DNA of 43,437 nt. It comes from an uncultured Alphaproteobacteria bacterium (GTDB taxonomy: Bacteria > Pseudomonadota > Alphaproteobacteria > Caulobacterales > Parvularculaceae). The translations under genes were made by a program, and so were the position numbers. The DNA lies in NCBI GenBank assembly GCA_937895955.1, contig CALAZI010000011.1, positions 1 to 43,437 of the forward strand, read 5' to 3'. The notes below the pieces were generated by a model. The model saw only the letters and a list, made by a program, of their open reading frames with translations, was not told the DNA's origin and made no database searches. Below, piece by piece: positions 32,164 to 41,299 of the stretch (the stretch's first letter is position 1; each line of letters opens with the position of its first letter).

Positions 32164-34926
32164 CGGGCGACCGAGGACAAGCTGGGCGTAAAGCCGCGTC
32201 ACTTCTTCGGCGTAGCCGCGCATGATCGGCCGAACCTGGGCGAAACCGTCGACTTCGGCTGCGCGGGCGAGCAGCGCGGCGAAGCGCGGGCGCACCGGCT
32301 CACGCTGCGGATCGCTCCACCGGGCGAGCGCGCGCGCGGTCGCAAGGCGCGTCCAGAAAGCGCGCGCGCCCTTGAGCGTTTCCGCTACGTCGACATTGAT
32401 GATGCCCGCTCGCGCCATATGATCGAGCGCTTCATTCGGGCTCGTTGTCTGGAGGCTCGGTTGCGCGCCGGCATGGCGATAGATGAGCGTTGAGATAATC
32501 AGTTCAACGTCGAAGAGACCCCCTTCCGACTGTTCAAGATCCCAGGGCGATCCCGCGCGGTCGCGGCGCAGGCGCTGAGCCCGCGCGCGATCAAGATCGC
32601 GCAGCAAGATCTCGGCCCGCTTCGGGTTGGAAACCGCGCCGCGCAGCGCAACCGAGGCTGTCGCCTGCATTTTTTCAGGTCCGGCGATGACCCGCGCGCG
32701 CGACAGAAGTATCTGGTCCTGCGCGATCGCTTCCGACTGGATGTAGGCCTTCACCTGGGCGACTTCCGGCGCAAGCGATCCTGCGATTCCGCCGGGGCGA
32801 TGCGAGACGTCAGGCGTCACGCTGAAGAGCCCCTCGCCGAGCCCGCCGAGATATTCTACGAACGTGCGCGCAATCTGCTCCGTCTTTTCGCCGGCGTCGG
32901 CGCCGGCGATGAACCCGAGCGGCGTTCCGTATCCCGGAATGCCGCGCGCCGGACCGTCAAAAACATGAAGGGCGATCTCGGCCTTTGAATCGATTTCCTT
33001 TTGAGCCGCTTCAAAGAGCTTTTGCAGCGTGACGACGTGCACGGCTTCAAGCGAAGAAGCGGCGGCGTCAAATCCCATATCGCCTGCAGCCGAACAGAGC
33101 GCGATCCGCGCGATCTGCTCCTTACGCCAGGCGCTGACGCCCTCGACGCCTTCCTTGGCCTTCGGCGGCGCATAGCGCGCAAGCCATTCGCGGCCGGAGT
33201 TCGGCGTCTCCGCTCCGCGCGGTTCGAACAGCGCGACGCAGGCTTCGTTGCTTTCAATCAGCGGTTCAATCGCGACGCCGAAGCAGCCGAGCGCGTCAAT
33301 AAGGCCGTCGCGAACGCCCGACCGCGTGCTCGAATGCACTTTACGGACGCTGCTCTCTTCAAGCTTGATAATGCGGTCGAAAAGGCGAACCGCCTCGTCA
33401 GGGTGCTGCGTTTCGCCGAACGACGTCAGAAGGCCCGGCGCGATTTCGGAAAAGCGCGCGTCGCCGCCGGTGGCGCAAAGCTCCGCCCAGCCGTCGATCA
33501 GGCTGGAAAGATTGGCGCCGTTGCGGAAGCCGAGATCTTCAAGCTTATCGACATCGTCTGGATTGCGTTCAGCGGTGCGGAAACGGGCGAAATCGGCGCG
33601 CGGTCCTTCAAGAAGGCGCGTCAAGGCGTTGCGCGCATCCGCGATCGCGCCGTCGCGCGCCGCTGCAAGCGAGGCGTAGTCGCCGTAACCGCAAAGCGAG
33701 GCGAGCGCGCTTTCCTCGTCCGGCGACGCGGCGCCGAACGCCGCTGCGCCTTTCATCGTCTGGGCCCGAGCAACCAGCGTCTGCGCGAACTCCGCTCCGA
33801 CCGACAGGCGCGCAGCGACGTCGGCGGAAACGGCGCCGGTGTCGGCGGCGCGCTTGAACACTTCGCGCGAGGAAGCCGTGCGAAACACCGGGCGCGACCG
33901 TCCAAGGCTCCAACGCAGAAGATTGGCCGCATTGCGGAAGGGCTGACGCGGATCGTCCGACATTTTGAGCAGTTCGGCCCTGCCGTTTTCTCCGAGAAGC
34001 TCGCCCTTGCCCCAGATGATTTCTTCTGCAGCCTCTAGGAATTCGCCGCCCGCGCGGCGATCGCCGGCGATGACGCGCGATGCGGCGAGCCAGCGGCGCG
34101 TCGGGTTTTGCTGAGGATTGTTGAGCGCGGCGTTTATGCGCGCAACGGACTCGACGAATCCGGCGCCGTTGACCCCGTTGCCGAAAGGCGTGCGCACGGA
34201 ATAGAGCGGATAATCGCCCGGCTTTCCTTCAAACGCTTCCTTGAATTCGGCGCCGATGCGGATGAAGGCGCGTTCGGCCATGCGCGCCGATTGTCCTTCA
34301 AAAACATCAGCGTCATAAGCGACGACGACGTCAAGCGGACCGTAAGGCGCGAGATCTTCGTGCGAAAAATCGCCGCCGGCGAGCGCGAAGACGCCTTTGG
34401 CGCTCGCATCGTCAAGGGTCATCGGCAATTCGCCGCGGCTGATCGATACGCGGATGAGCCATGCTAGCGCCGTATCGACAATCCTTTCGGCGAGATCGGT
34501 GCGCGCCGCCGTCGCTTCGGCGGATGTCCAGTGACCTGAAATTTCCGCGACCGCAATCGCGATATCGGCGCGGTTTTTGATCGGCGACAAGGCGTTGTAG
34601 AGCGCATCGGGACCGCCGACGCCGCCGTTCAGCGCCGTCAAATCGCGCGCCGCTTCCGCCAGCACCTGGCTCGGCCCTTCAAGGAACGCCTGTCCGGCGA
34701 AGACCGGATATTTAAGACAGAGATCGGCGAGACGGCGGGTCGAGCCGAAGATTTTCAGCATGGCGAGCATGCGCCGCGGCTCGTCGAGGGTCGCGCCCGG
34801 ATCCTGGCCGAGGCTGTCGGCGAGCGCGCGCCGCCACCGTTGCGCGCCTGCGGCGGCCCGTGTCGGATCGATCGTTTCGCTCTGGAATTGAGCGTTTTTT
34901 GCTTCTGCAAAACTCTTCGGCGGCAT
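32137..34926 (-). CDS. glnE: GlnE-like protein with degenerate nucleotidyltransferase sites
   Basis: GlnE normally adds and removes AMP on glutamine synthetase through two nucleotidyltransferase domains. This 929-residue protein has the family length and order: an N-terminal transferase-like domain, a helical middle, and a C-terminal transferase-like domain, with family segments such as SRVIAGDRR and LLRDLDRARAQRLRR...WDLEQSEGGLFDVE. The catalytic strands do not match, however. The usual GGREMTxxSDLDL appears as GGDFSHEDLAPYGPLDVVV (about residue 183-201), and in the second domain as GYGTPLGFIAGAD (about 665-676), losing the D-x-D pair. It is therefore probably not active as usual. I chose the ATG at 34926 (GAGGGAAG upstream) over a TTG ten codons earlier. 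Confidence 0.75.
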   Translation of the reverse strand: MPPKSFAEAKNAQFQSETIDPTRAAAGAQRWRRALADSLGQDPGATLDEPRRMLAMLKIFGSTRRLADLCLKYPVFAGQAFLEGPSQVLAEAARDLTALNGGVGGPDALYNALSPIKNRADIAIAVAEISGHWTSAEATAARTDLAERIVDTALAWLIRVSISRGELPMTLDDASAKGVFALAGGDFSHEDLAPYGPLDVVVAYDADVFEGQSARMAERAFIRIGAEFKEAFEGKPGDYPLYSVRTPFGNGVNGAGFVESVARINAALNNPQQNPTRRWLAASRVIAGDRRAGGEFLEAAEEIIWGKGELLGENGRAELLKMSDDPRQPFRNAANLLRWSLGRSRPVFRTASSREVFKRAADTGAVSADVAARLSVGAEFAQTLVARAQTMKGAAAFGAASPDEESALASLCGYGDYASLAAARDGAIADARNALTRLLEGPRADFARFRTAERNPDDVDKLEDLGFRNGANLSSLIDGWAELCATGGDARFSEIAPGLLTSFGETQHPDEAVRLFDRIIKLEESSVRKVHSSTRSGVRDGLIDALGCFGVAIEPLIESNEACVALFEPRGAETPNSGREWLARYAPPKAKEGVEGVSAWRKEQIARIALCSAAGDMGFDAAASSLEAVHVVTLQKLFEAAQKEIDSKAEIALHVFDGPARGIPGYGTPLGFIAGADAGEKTEQIARTFVEYLGGLGEGLFSVTPDVSHRPGGIAGSLAPEVAQVKAYIQSEAIAQDQILLSRARVIAGPEKMQATASVALRGAVSNPKRAEILLRDLDRARAQRLRRDRAGSPWDLEQSEGGLFDVELIISTLIYRHAGAQPSLQTTSPNEALDHMARAGIINVDVAETLKGARAFWTRLATARALARWSDPQREPVRPRFAALLARAAEVDGFAQVRPIMRGYAEEVTRLYAQLVLGRPSAGLVANA

Positions 34927-35048
34927 TGGCGGCGCTTCCCTCGAACCTTGTCGCAATTTTGCGAAAACCCTTGGAATTACTGTGCCGTATCGTAATGAAA
35001 GGAGCTTTAATCAGGTCCAGAAAGTTCGACTCGGTTAGGTATGGGGTT

Positions 35049-36707
35049 GTGAAGAATCGCCGTCGCTCGACCCTTGGAAGACGCACCGGAGCCCGCCTGC
35101 GCGCGCTTGCAAGGCAAGTGCAGCGCCGCACGCCGGGTATTTCTCCCGTTCGGCTCTGGATATTCGCCGTCATCATCGCGGCGGCGACGGCCTATGCGGT
35201 CCTGCTGTTCCGCGCCGGCATTAACGCGGTGTCAATGTTTTCCTATGGCGCGGACGAGGAAATGTTCGCGAGCGGCGCTTCATCGGTTCCATTCTGGCGA
35301 TCCTGGGCGACGCCGGTCGTCGGCGGGCTTGTCATTTCGGCGATACTTTATCTTGCGGACCGGTTCGGCTGGCTCGCGGAGGGCCGCGGCCAGGGCGTCT
35401 CCGACGTCATCGAGGCGCGCGCGGTTAAGGACGCGCGCATTTCGCTTCGCGCCGGCGCGGCGGCGGCGATCGTGTCGACGATTTCGCTCGGCGTCGGCGG
35501 CAGCGCAGGCCGCGAGGGACCCGCAGTTCACATCGGCGCAACGCTCGCGTCATTCCTCGATCGGCGCTTCAATTTTTCACTGAAAGACAGGCGCACCCTG
35601 CTCGGCTGCGGCGCGGCGGCCGCGGTGGCGGCGAGCTTCAACGCGCCGATCGCCGGCGTTCTCTTCGCGCTGGAAGTCGTCATGGGAAGCTATGCGCTTT
35701 CCGTATTCGGGCCGATCGCGGCGGCGAGCGTCGCCGCCGCCATCGTCACGCGGTCGACGCTTGGCGACACGCCGGCTTTCGCCGCGCCTGACTATGGCGC
35801 GGTCTATCCCGTCGATGCGCTTTTGTCGGCCGCGCTCGGTCTTATTTGCGGAATCGTTGCGACGGTCTTTCTCCTCGCGCTTCAGAAGATGACCGACAAG
35901 GTGCGTGAAGCCGCTGACCGGCTGAAGCTTTCCTATGTCCTGCTGCCGCCGATCGGCGGGCTTTTCATCGGTCTCGCCGGCGCGTTTTATCCGGAAGTCC
36001 TCGGCGTCGGCTATGAGACGGTGACGCGCACGCTCGCCGGCGATTACGGTCTTAAGCTGCTTCTCATCCTGCTCGCGCTGAAGATCGCGGCGACCGCCGT
36101 CACCCTGTCCTGCCGGTTCGGCGGCGGGGTTTTTTCTCCCGGCCTGTTAATCGGCGCGCTGGCGGGCGCCGCATTCGGACTGTGCGTCAACATGATCGCG
36201 CCGGAAGGCACGGCGAGCCCCGCCTTCTACGCCATGATCGGCATGGGCGCGGCGTGCGGCGCCATCATGGGCGCGCCGATTTCAACAACGCTGATCGTTT
36301 TTGAACTGACCGGCGATTACGCCATCACGATTTCCCTGATGGTCGCTGTCGCGCTTGCGACGCTTTTAACCCAGGCGTTTGTCGGCAAGTCCTTCTTTCA
36401 CTGGCAATTGTCGCGGCGCGGCTATGACCTCTCCGAAGGCCCGCAAGGCGTTCTTCTGCAGACCATTCGCGTGCGCGACGTGATGACGCGAACGGACGTC
36501 TCGACGCTCGAAAATGGGGCGGACAGGCTCTTTGCGCACGCCTCGCTCGGCGAGGCGCTCGCCCAACTGGATACGCTTGACGAGGCGGGGCTTCCCGTCG
36601 TCGACGAAGCCGAGCCGTCGGAGATGGTCGGATATCTGTCGCGCGTGAAGGCGCTCAAGGAATACAACAGGGCGCTCATCGCCAGCCATGTCGATTATCA
36701 TCGATAG
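35049..36707 (+). CDS. CLC-family chloride channel/antiporter with CBS-like tail
   Basis: This multi-helix membrane protein (552 residues from the GTG) is of the CLC family, with the E-rich gating motif GREGPAVHIGATLASF intact and GGGVFSPGLLIGALAG in the second half. The first filter motif, normally GSGIP, reads GQGVSD here. A short CBS-like region at the end (about residues 470-545; RVRDVMTRTDVSTL, LPVVDEAEPSEMVGYLSR) is probably regulatory. I chose the GTG at 35049 because the earlier in-frame ATG at 34995 begins a stretch with AGG/AGA codons atypical of this genome. It is divergent from the GlnE-like gene. Confidence 0.88.
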   Translation: MKNRRRSTLGRRTGARLRALARQVQRRTPGISPVRLWIFAVIIAAATAYAVLLFRAGINAVSMFSYGADEEMFASGASSVPFWRSWATPVVGGLVISAILYLADRFGWLAEGRGQGVSDVIEARAVKDARISLRAGAAAAIVSTISLGVGGSAGREGPAVHIGATLASFLDRRFNFSLKDRRTLLGCGAAAAVAASFNAPIAGVLFALEVVMGSYALSVFGPIAAASVAAAIVTRSTLGDTPAFAAPDYGAVYPVDALLSAALGLICGIVATVFLLALQKMTDKVREAADRLKLSYVLLPPIGGLFIGLAGAFYPEVLGVGYETVTRTLAGDYGLKLLLILLALKIAATAVTLSCRFGGGVFSPGLLIGALAGAAFGLCVNMIAPEGTASPAFYAMIGMGAACGAIMGAPISTTLIVFELTGDYAITISLMVAVALATLLTQAFVGKSFFHWQLSRRGYDLSEGPQGVLLQTIRVRDVMTRTDVSTLENGADRLFAHASLGEALAQLDTLDEAGLPVVDEAEPSEMVGYLSRVKALKEYNRALIASHVDYHR

Positions 36708-36709
36708 CG

Positions 36710-37465
36710 CTAAAATCGTCCGCTCATCACGCATTGAAAAAGAGCGAGGCGTTTGCCGAGCGGCCATGGGCGGGCGTCCGGTCTTTGCGCATAGCCGCGC
36801 GCAAGGCCGAGATAGGCGATACGGCCGGCGAGACCGGCGCTTACGGGCGGCGCGCCTTGCGCCGCTTCTTGGAGTTCCCTTCGCGCCATGGCGCAAGCGT
36901 CTGCAGCAAGTTCCGGCGCCAGCATCGGCGCAAAGCGCGCCAGCGCATGAGCTTCCGCCAGGCGTCGAAGCGACCGCGCGTCATGCGTCGTCCCCCTCGC
37001 AGCGATCATCGCGAGCGGCGCCTCGGCTTCCGCAAGAAACCCCTTGAGATCGTCGACCGAAGAAAATCGCGGCTCGTACAGCAGCCGCGCACGCGCATCA
37101 ATCAATCGCTCAAGATCGGCGCGGCTCGCCGCATCAACGAGGCCGGCCGCGGCGATCGTCTGAGTTGTCGGATGCGCGCGAACCGGCGCGCCGGATGCGA
37201 TCTCGTCCAGCGCATCGCGAAACCATTGCAGGCGAATCTCGCCGAGCGGCGGTTCGCTGACGATATGTGGAATGCGCCGAAGTTCCGTTTGCAAGGCGAA
37301 TAGCGCGATCTGGCGAAGGCGGTCCGGCGCCGCGGCGTAGCGCGACGAAAGAAAAAAGTCTTCGTCATTATCCCGTACAAGCGCTGAACAATAAGGTTCC
37401 GCGGAATCGGACGCATCGGGTAACGTTTCTGTCATGCGGGTTGAACTTTTCGGGCTGTCGCCCAT
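36710..37465 (-). CDS. Squalene/phytoene synthase-fold protein, NDUFAF6-like
   Basis: The 251-residue protein has the isoprenyl synthase helical fold pattern (SRYAAAPDRLRQIALFALQTELRRI, IRLQWFRDALDEI, IDARARLLYEP...LKGFLAEAEAPLAMIA). It lacks the aspartate-rich DxxxD motif of active squalene or phytoene synthases. It most resembles the NDUFAF6-like group, which in mitochondria assists complex I assembly. I chose the ATG at 37465, which falls before sodB; the longer frame would overlap sodB. A function in this bacterium is inferred only. Its stop is two bases from the convergent CLC gene. Confidence 0.75.
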   Translation of the reverse strand: MGDSPKSSTRMTETLPDASDSAEPYCSALVRDNDEDFFLSSRYAAAPDRLRQIALFALQTELRRIPHIVSEPPLGEIRLQWFRDALDEIASGAPVRAHPTTQTIAAAGLVDAASRADLERLIDARARLLYEPRFSSVDDLKGFLAEAEAPLAMIAARGTTHDARSLRRLAEAHALARFAPMLAPELAADACAMARRELQEAAQGAPPVSAGLAGRIAYLGLARGYAQRPDARPWPLGKRLALFQCVMSGRF

Positions 37466-37504
37466 TTCGGAAATGAACACCTCTGTAGCGGAAAAGGAAT
37501 TCTC

Positions 37505-38095
37505 ATGACAATCAAACTGCCAGCGCTGCCCTACGACAAGACCGCGCTCGCTCCCCATATATCAGAGGAAACGCTCAATTTTCACTACGGCAAGCATCAC
37601 AAAGGTTACGTCGAGAAGACGAACGCCGCCATCGAGGGGTCGAAACTGGAAAAGGCCTCTCTGGAGGTCATCATCCGCGAGGCGGAAGGGGTCGATCAAA
37701 GCCTCTTCAACAACGCCGCTCAGGTTTGGAACCACAACTTTTACTGGTCTTCCCTATCGCTCAAGGGCGGCGGCGCGCCGACCGGCGATATCGCGACGCT
37801 GATCGACAAATCGTTCGGCTCGCATGACGAGTTCTCCAAGAAATTCGCCGAGGCCGCAACCGGCCGGTTCGGGTCGGGCTGGGCCTGGCTCGTCAAAGCG
37901 CGCGATAAACTTGAGATCAGAACGACATCGAATGCGGAAACGCCGCTGACAAAAGGCGCGACGCCCCTATTGACGCTCGACGTCTGGGAACACGCCTATT
38001 ATCTCGATTATCAGAACGCACGAAAAAAATACGTTGCCGCCTTCCTCGATCATCTCGTCAATTGGGACTTTGCAAACGAGAATCTCATCAAATAG
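37505..38095 (+). CDS. sodB: Iron superoxide dismutase
   Basis: This enzyme converts superoxide to hydrogen peroxide and oxygen. The 196-residue protein has the ligands H27 (FHYGKHH), H77 (WNHNFYW), D159 and H163 (DVWEHAYYLDYQ). AAQVWNHNFYW with its glutamine is characteristic of iron-type rather than manganese-type enzymes. AAAAGGAATTCTC precedes the ATG, giving a good ribosome site. It has only 39 bases before the divergent squalene synthase-like gene, so its promoter must partly lie in that gene's start region. A strong terminator follows. Confidence 0.96.
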   Translation: MTIKLPALPYDKTALAPHISEETLNFHYGKHHKGYVEKTNAAIEGSKLEKASLEVIIREAEGVDQSLFNNAAQVWNHNFYWSSLSLKGGGAPTGDIATLIDKSFGSHDEFSKKFAEAATGRFGSGWAWLVKARDKLEIRTTSNAETPLTKGATPLLTLDVWEHAYYLDYQNARKKYVAAFLDHLVNWDFANENLIK

Positions 38096-38116
38096 GACGA
38101 ATAAAATAGGAATTAG

Positions 38117-38145
38117 AAAAGCGGCCTCTCAGGGCCGCTTTTTTT
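38117..38145. terminator. Bidirectional terminator between sodB and secF
   Basis: AAAAGCGGCC pairs with GGCCGCTTTT around TCTCAG, with a T7 tract on the plus strand and AAAA (T-run on the minus) on the other side. It clearly terminates sodB. The secF stop codon overlaps it, so the same stem also ends the yajC-secD-secF transcript. Confidence 0.9.
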
Positions 38146-39106
38146 ACGCTTCGGCTGTCGCCGTCTTCACTTTCGACCAGTCGCGCTTGACGCCGGTCCA
38201 CATCAGGAACGGCGCGGCGACGAAGATCGAGGAATAGGTGCCGATCAAGATGCCGAAAATGATCGCGCCGGTGAAACCGCGCAGCACTTCGCCGCCGAAA
38301 AAGAAAAGAGCGACAAGCGAAAGCAGTGTGGTGCCGGATGTCATCACGGTTCGCGTCAGCGTCTCGTTGATCGTCAAATCGATGAGCTCCGCCAGATCCA
38401 TCTTCTTAAATTTGCGAAGGTTTTCTCGAATTCGATCGAAGACGACGACGGTGTCGTTCATTGAATACCCGACAATGGTCAGCAGCGCGGCGATCGTCGA
38501 TATGTTGAAATCTAGCCGCGTCACCGACAAAACGCCCATCGTGATCGCGACATCGTGGAACAAGGTGACGATGGAGCCGATCGCGAACTGCCACTCATAG
38601 CGCCACCAAATATAAAGAACCATCAGCACGACAGCGAGGCCGACAGCAAGCGCGCCTTTTTCGATCAACTCGCCGGAGACCGTGGCCCCGACAATCTCTT
38701 GCTTTCTAAATACGATGTCTTCGCCGAGAATTTTCTGGAGTTCGGTGCGCACTTCATCCGCAGCGCGTTGCTGGGCGGCGTCGAAGTCCTCACCTTCGCG
38801 CGGCGCCTGTTGGGCGACGGTGATGAGGACGCCTTTTTCGCCGACGCCGACATCCTGAATTTCCGTGACGGTGACTTCACCAAGCCCCAGCGCGCCAAGG
38901 CCGGAACGAACGGCGCCGAGATTGACCGCGCTCTTGCTTTCGACCTCGATCGTCACGCCGCCCTTGAAATCGACGCCGAAATTGAGTCCGATCGTCGCCA
39001 CTGAAATGATGGATGCGATGGCCAGCAGGAACGATGCGCCTGCGGCGACCATCCATCCCTTCGTAAATTGGATCTTCGTATTGTCGGGAACAAGTTTCAA
39101 AAGCAT
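38144..39106 (-). CDS. secF: Protein translocase subunit SecF
   Basis: With SecD this membrane protein uses the proton motive force to complete protein export across the Sec channel. The 320-residue protein has six membrane helices, starting with WMVAAGASFLLAIASIISVATIGLNFGVDFKGGVTIEV, then the periplasmic P1 region. The later helices carry GYSMNDTVVVFDRIREN and GVLSVTRLDFN-type signature segments. It starts 15 bases after secD on the same strand, and its stop lies in the shared terminator. Confidence 0.96.
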   Translation of the reverse strand: MLLKLVPDNTKIQFTKGWMVAAGASFLLAIASIISVATIGLNFGVDFKGGVTIEVESKSAVNLGAVRSGLGALGLGEVTVTEIQDVGVGEKGVLITVAQQAPREGEDFDAAQQRAADEVRTELQKILGEDIVFRKQEIVGATVSGELIEKGALAVGLAVVLMVLYIWWRYEWQFAIGSIVTLFHDVAITMGVLSVTRLDFNISTIAALLTIVGYSMNDTVVVFDRIRENLRKFKKMDLAELIDLTINETLTRTVMTSGTTLLSLVALFFFGGEVLRGFTGAIIFGILIGTYSSIFVAAPFLMWTGVKRDWSKVKTATAEA

Positions 39107-39121
39107 CTTTCCGGTCCCCGA

Positions 39122-40741
39122 TTAGAGCGTGATTGTCTTTGGACGCCGGCCGAGCACGTAAAGCCCCGCTAGCAGTCTCGTAATGACATAGGCGGAAAAG
39201 ACCGACGTGATGACGCCGGTCGCGAGCGTGACGGCGAAACCGCGTACTGGACCGGCGCCAAGAATGAACATGATGAGCGCGGCGACGAATGTCGTCACGT
39301 TTGCGTCGATGATCGCCGACAAGGCTTTCGAAAAGCCGAGCTCCACGGCTTTCACCGGCGGCTTGCCGGCGATGACCTCTTCGCGAATGCGCTCGAAGAT
39401 GAGAACATTGGCGTCGACCGCCATGCCGATCGTCAAAACGACGCCGGCGATGCCGGGCAGCGTCAGCGTCGAGCCGAAAAGCGACAAGGCGCCGCCTAAA
39501 AGGATGACGTTCGAAATAAGCGCAATGTCGGCGTAGATGCCGAACCGGCCGTAACTCAGCACCATGTAAACGACGACGGCTAAAAAGCCGATGATCAGCG
39601 CGAAGGACCCGGCCCTGACCGAGTCGGCGCCGAGACCGGCGCTGATTGACCGCTGCTCAAGTGTCGACAAGGGCGCCGGAAGCGCGCCCGACCGGATAAG
39701 CGTTGCGATGCGTTGCGCTTCATCCGGCGAGAAATTGCCGGTGATGCGCCCCTGTCCGCCCGGGATGGCGCTCTGAATCACGGGCGCCGATATGATTTCA
39801 TTATCGAGAACGATCGCGAACTGTTCGCCGATATGCTCGCGCGTATAATCGGCGAAGCGAAGAGCGCCGCGATTGTCGAAGGCGAAATTGATCTGAAAGC
39901 CCGCGCCGTCATTGTTGAGGCCGGCGGACGCGCTCTCGACCATGTCGCCGGTGACTTCCGCTTCCTCGTAAAGCACAAGCGCGCCCGGCCCTTCCGACGC
40001 GGCCATTTGCGTCAGCATGCGCCCCGGCGGCAAAATCCCAGCCTGCACCTCTTCGAAGGAAACCGAAGCATCGACGCGATGGAAGGATAGCTGACCCGTG
40101 CGGTTGATGATCTGCTTCAAGGCTTCCGGATCATTGTCGCCCGGCGCCTGAACGACGATCCGATCCTCGCCTTGCGGCTGGATCAGGACTTCCTTGTTGC
40201 CGGCGGGATCAATCCGTCTACGGACGACTTCGATCGAATCGGCGAGCGCTTCTTGCCCAAAGGCGCGTTTGGCTTCCGGCGTCAGCGCGATATCGATGCG
40301 CGGGCCCGTCACCGTCACTTCATAAGGCCTGACGCCCGCGCCGACGAGCGCGCCGCCGCGGGTGATGTCGCGAATGCGCTTGGCCGCTTCTTCAATTTGC
40401 GCGTCATCGCGAACGCGGACGGAAATGATGTCGGTTTCAGCGTTGACCGACGGCAGCGATTGCAGGCGAATGCGTTCCTTGCCGCCCGAAGGGCGCATGG
40501 TCCGCTGGATTTCCTGCCGCAAATTGGTCAGGCGATCGTCGATGACCTTTTCCGTGTCGACGCCGAGCAGGAGATAGGAACCGCCCTGCAAATCGAGTCC
40601 GAGATTGATCCGGCTCTTCGGCATGTAGCCGGGCCATCCGGCGACTTCTTCTTTTGGAAAGAAATTCGGAACGGCGAAAATGGCGGCGATGACGACGCTC
40701 GCGGCGATCAGCGCTTGCTGCCAGGTGCGAAATTGAAGCAT
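39122..40741 (-). CDS. secD: Protein translocase subunit SecD
   Basis: This partner of SecF is 539 residues long. It has an N-terminal helix (about 8-27), a large periplasmic domain (about 30-355, with LGLDLQGGSYLLLGVD and TPEAKRAFG), and five C-terminal helices. The latter include IDANVTTFVAALIMFILGAGPVRGFAVTLATGVITSVFSA and GIAGVVLTIGMAVDANVLIFERIREE, the SecDF signature. The gene follows yajC by 42 bases and precedes secF by 15, the standard yajC-secD-secF order. Confidence 0.97.
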   Translation of the reverse strand: MLQFRTWQQALIAASVVIAAIFAVPNFFPKEEVAGWPGYMPKSRINLGLDLQGGSYLLLGVDTEKVIDDRLTNLRQEIQRTMRPSGGKERIRLQSLPSVNAETDIISVRVRDDAQIEEAAKRIRDITRGGALVGAGVRPYEVTVTGPRIDIALTPEAKRAFGQEALADSIEVVRRRIDPAGNKEVLIQPQGEDRIVVQAPGDNDPEALKQIINRTGQLSFHRVDASVSFEEVQAGILPPGRMLTQMAASEGPGALVLYEEAEVTGDMVESASAGLNNDGAGFQINFAFDNRGALRFADYTREHIGEQFAIVLDNEIISAPVIQSAIPGGQGRITGNFSPDEAQRIATLIRSGALPAPLSTLEQRSISAGLGADSVRAGSFALIIGFLAVVVYMVLSYGRFGIYADIALISNVILLGGALSLFGSTLTLPGIAGVVLTIGMAVDANVLIFERIREEVIAGKPPVKAVELGFSKALSAIIDANVTTFVAALIMFILGAGPVRGFAVTLATGVITSVFSAYVITRLLAGLYVLGRRPKTITL

Positions 40742-40783
40742 CGAGTGATTGCGAGGGGCGCGTCGCCGCCCCGCCCTTCTGTC

Positions 40784-41116
40784 TTACTGGTCGTTAGCGG
40801 GCGCGGACGGTTTCGATCTGACGTCGCTCAGCGTCGACTTGACGACCTTGACGACGACATCCGGGCCAAGCTCGACCATCACTTCATCGCCCTCAAGCAC
40901 TTTCGTGATCTTGCCGATCAGCCCGCCCGAGGTGACGACGACGTCGCCTTTGCGCACATTCGAGATCATCTCCATGTGCTTTTTGCGCGCCTGCTGCTGC
41001 GGGCGGATGATCAGGAAATAGAAGAAGACGAAAACGAGAATGAAGGGCGCAAGCTGCAGGAGCGGGTTCGGCGCGGCGGCGCCGGCGGCCTGCGCATAGG
41101 CGGGCGAAATGAACAT
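40784..41116 (-). CDS. yajC: Preprotein translocase accessory protein YajC
   Basis: This small inner-membrane protein associates with SecDF. The 110-residue protein begins MFISPAYAQAAGAAAPNPLLQLAPFILVFVFFYFLIIRPQQQARKKH, containing one membrane helix and the family RPQQKxxKxH motif. The cytoplasmic domain with VRKGDVVVTSGGLIGKITKVL follows. The ATG at 41116 is chosen because the upstream frame has no similarity or ribosome site. It is first in yajC-secD-secF; the 183 bases upstream to the Ada-like gene probably contain the promoter. Confidence 0.95.
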   Translation of the reverse strand: MFISPAYAQAAGAAAPNPLLQLAPFILVFVFFYFLIIRPQQQARKKHMEMISNVRKGDVVVTSGGLIGKITKVLEGDEVMVELGPDVVVKVVKSTLSDVRSKPSAPANDQ

Positions 41117-41299
41117 CGGGCGGATCTCCTTGGCGGATATGCCTGGAACGTATCGGGAACGCCTGCCGTCTCTCCAAAAGCGGGCGCAAAGGTTGGCGGA
41201 TATATAGCGATCCAGCCTTCCGGCGCAACGCGCCGAGGGATCAAAGAGAGAGCGTCGAGAAGGGCCCAATGGGCCGTTGCGGCCCGCCCTCCACCGCGC

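Noticed and set aside
33001..34038. 345-codon plus-strand frame inside the GlnE-like gene
   Set aside because: Arginine-rich shadow of the minus-strand frame; the minus-strand product has GlnE architecture throughout.
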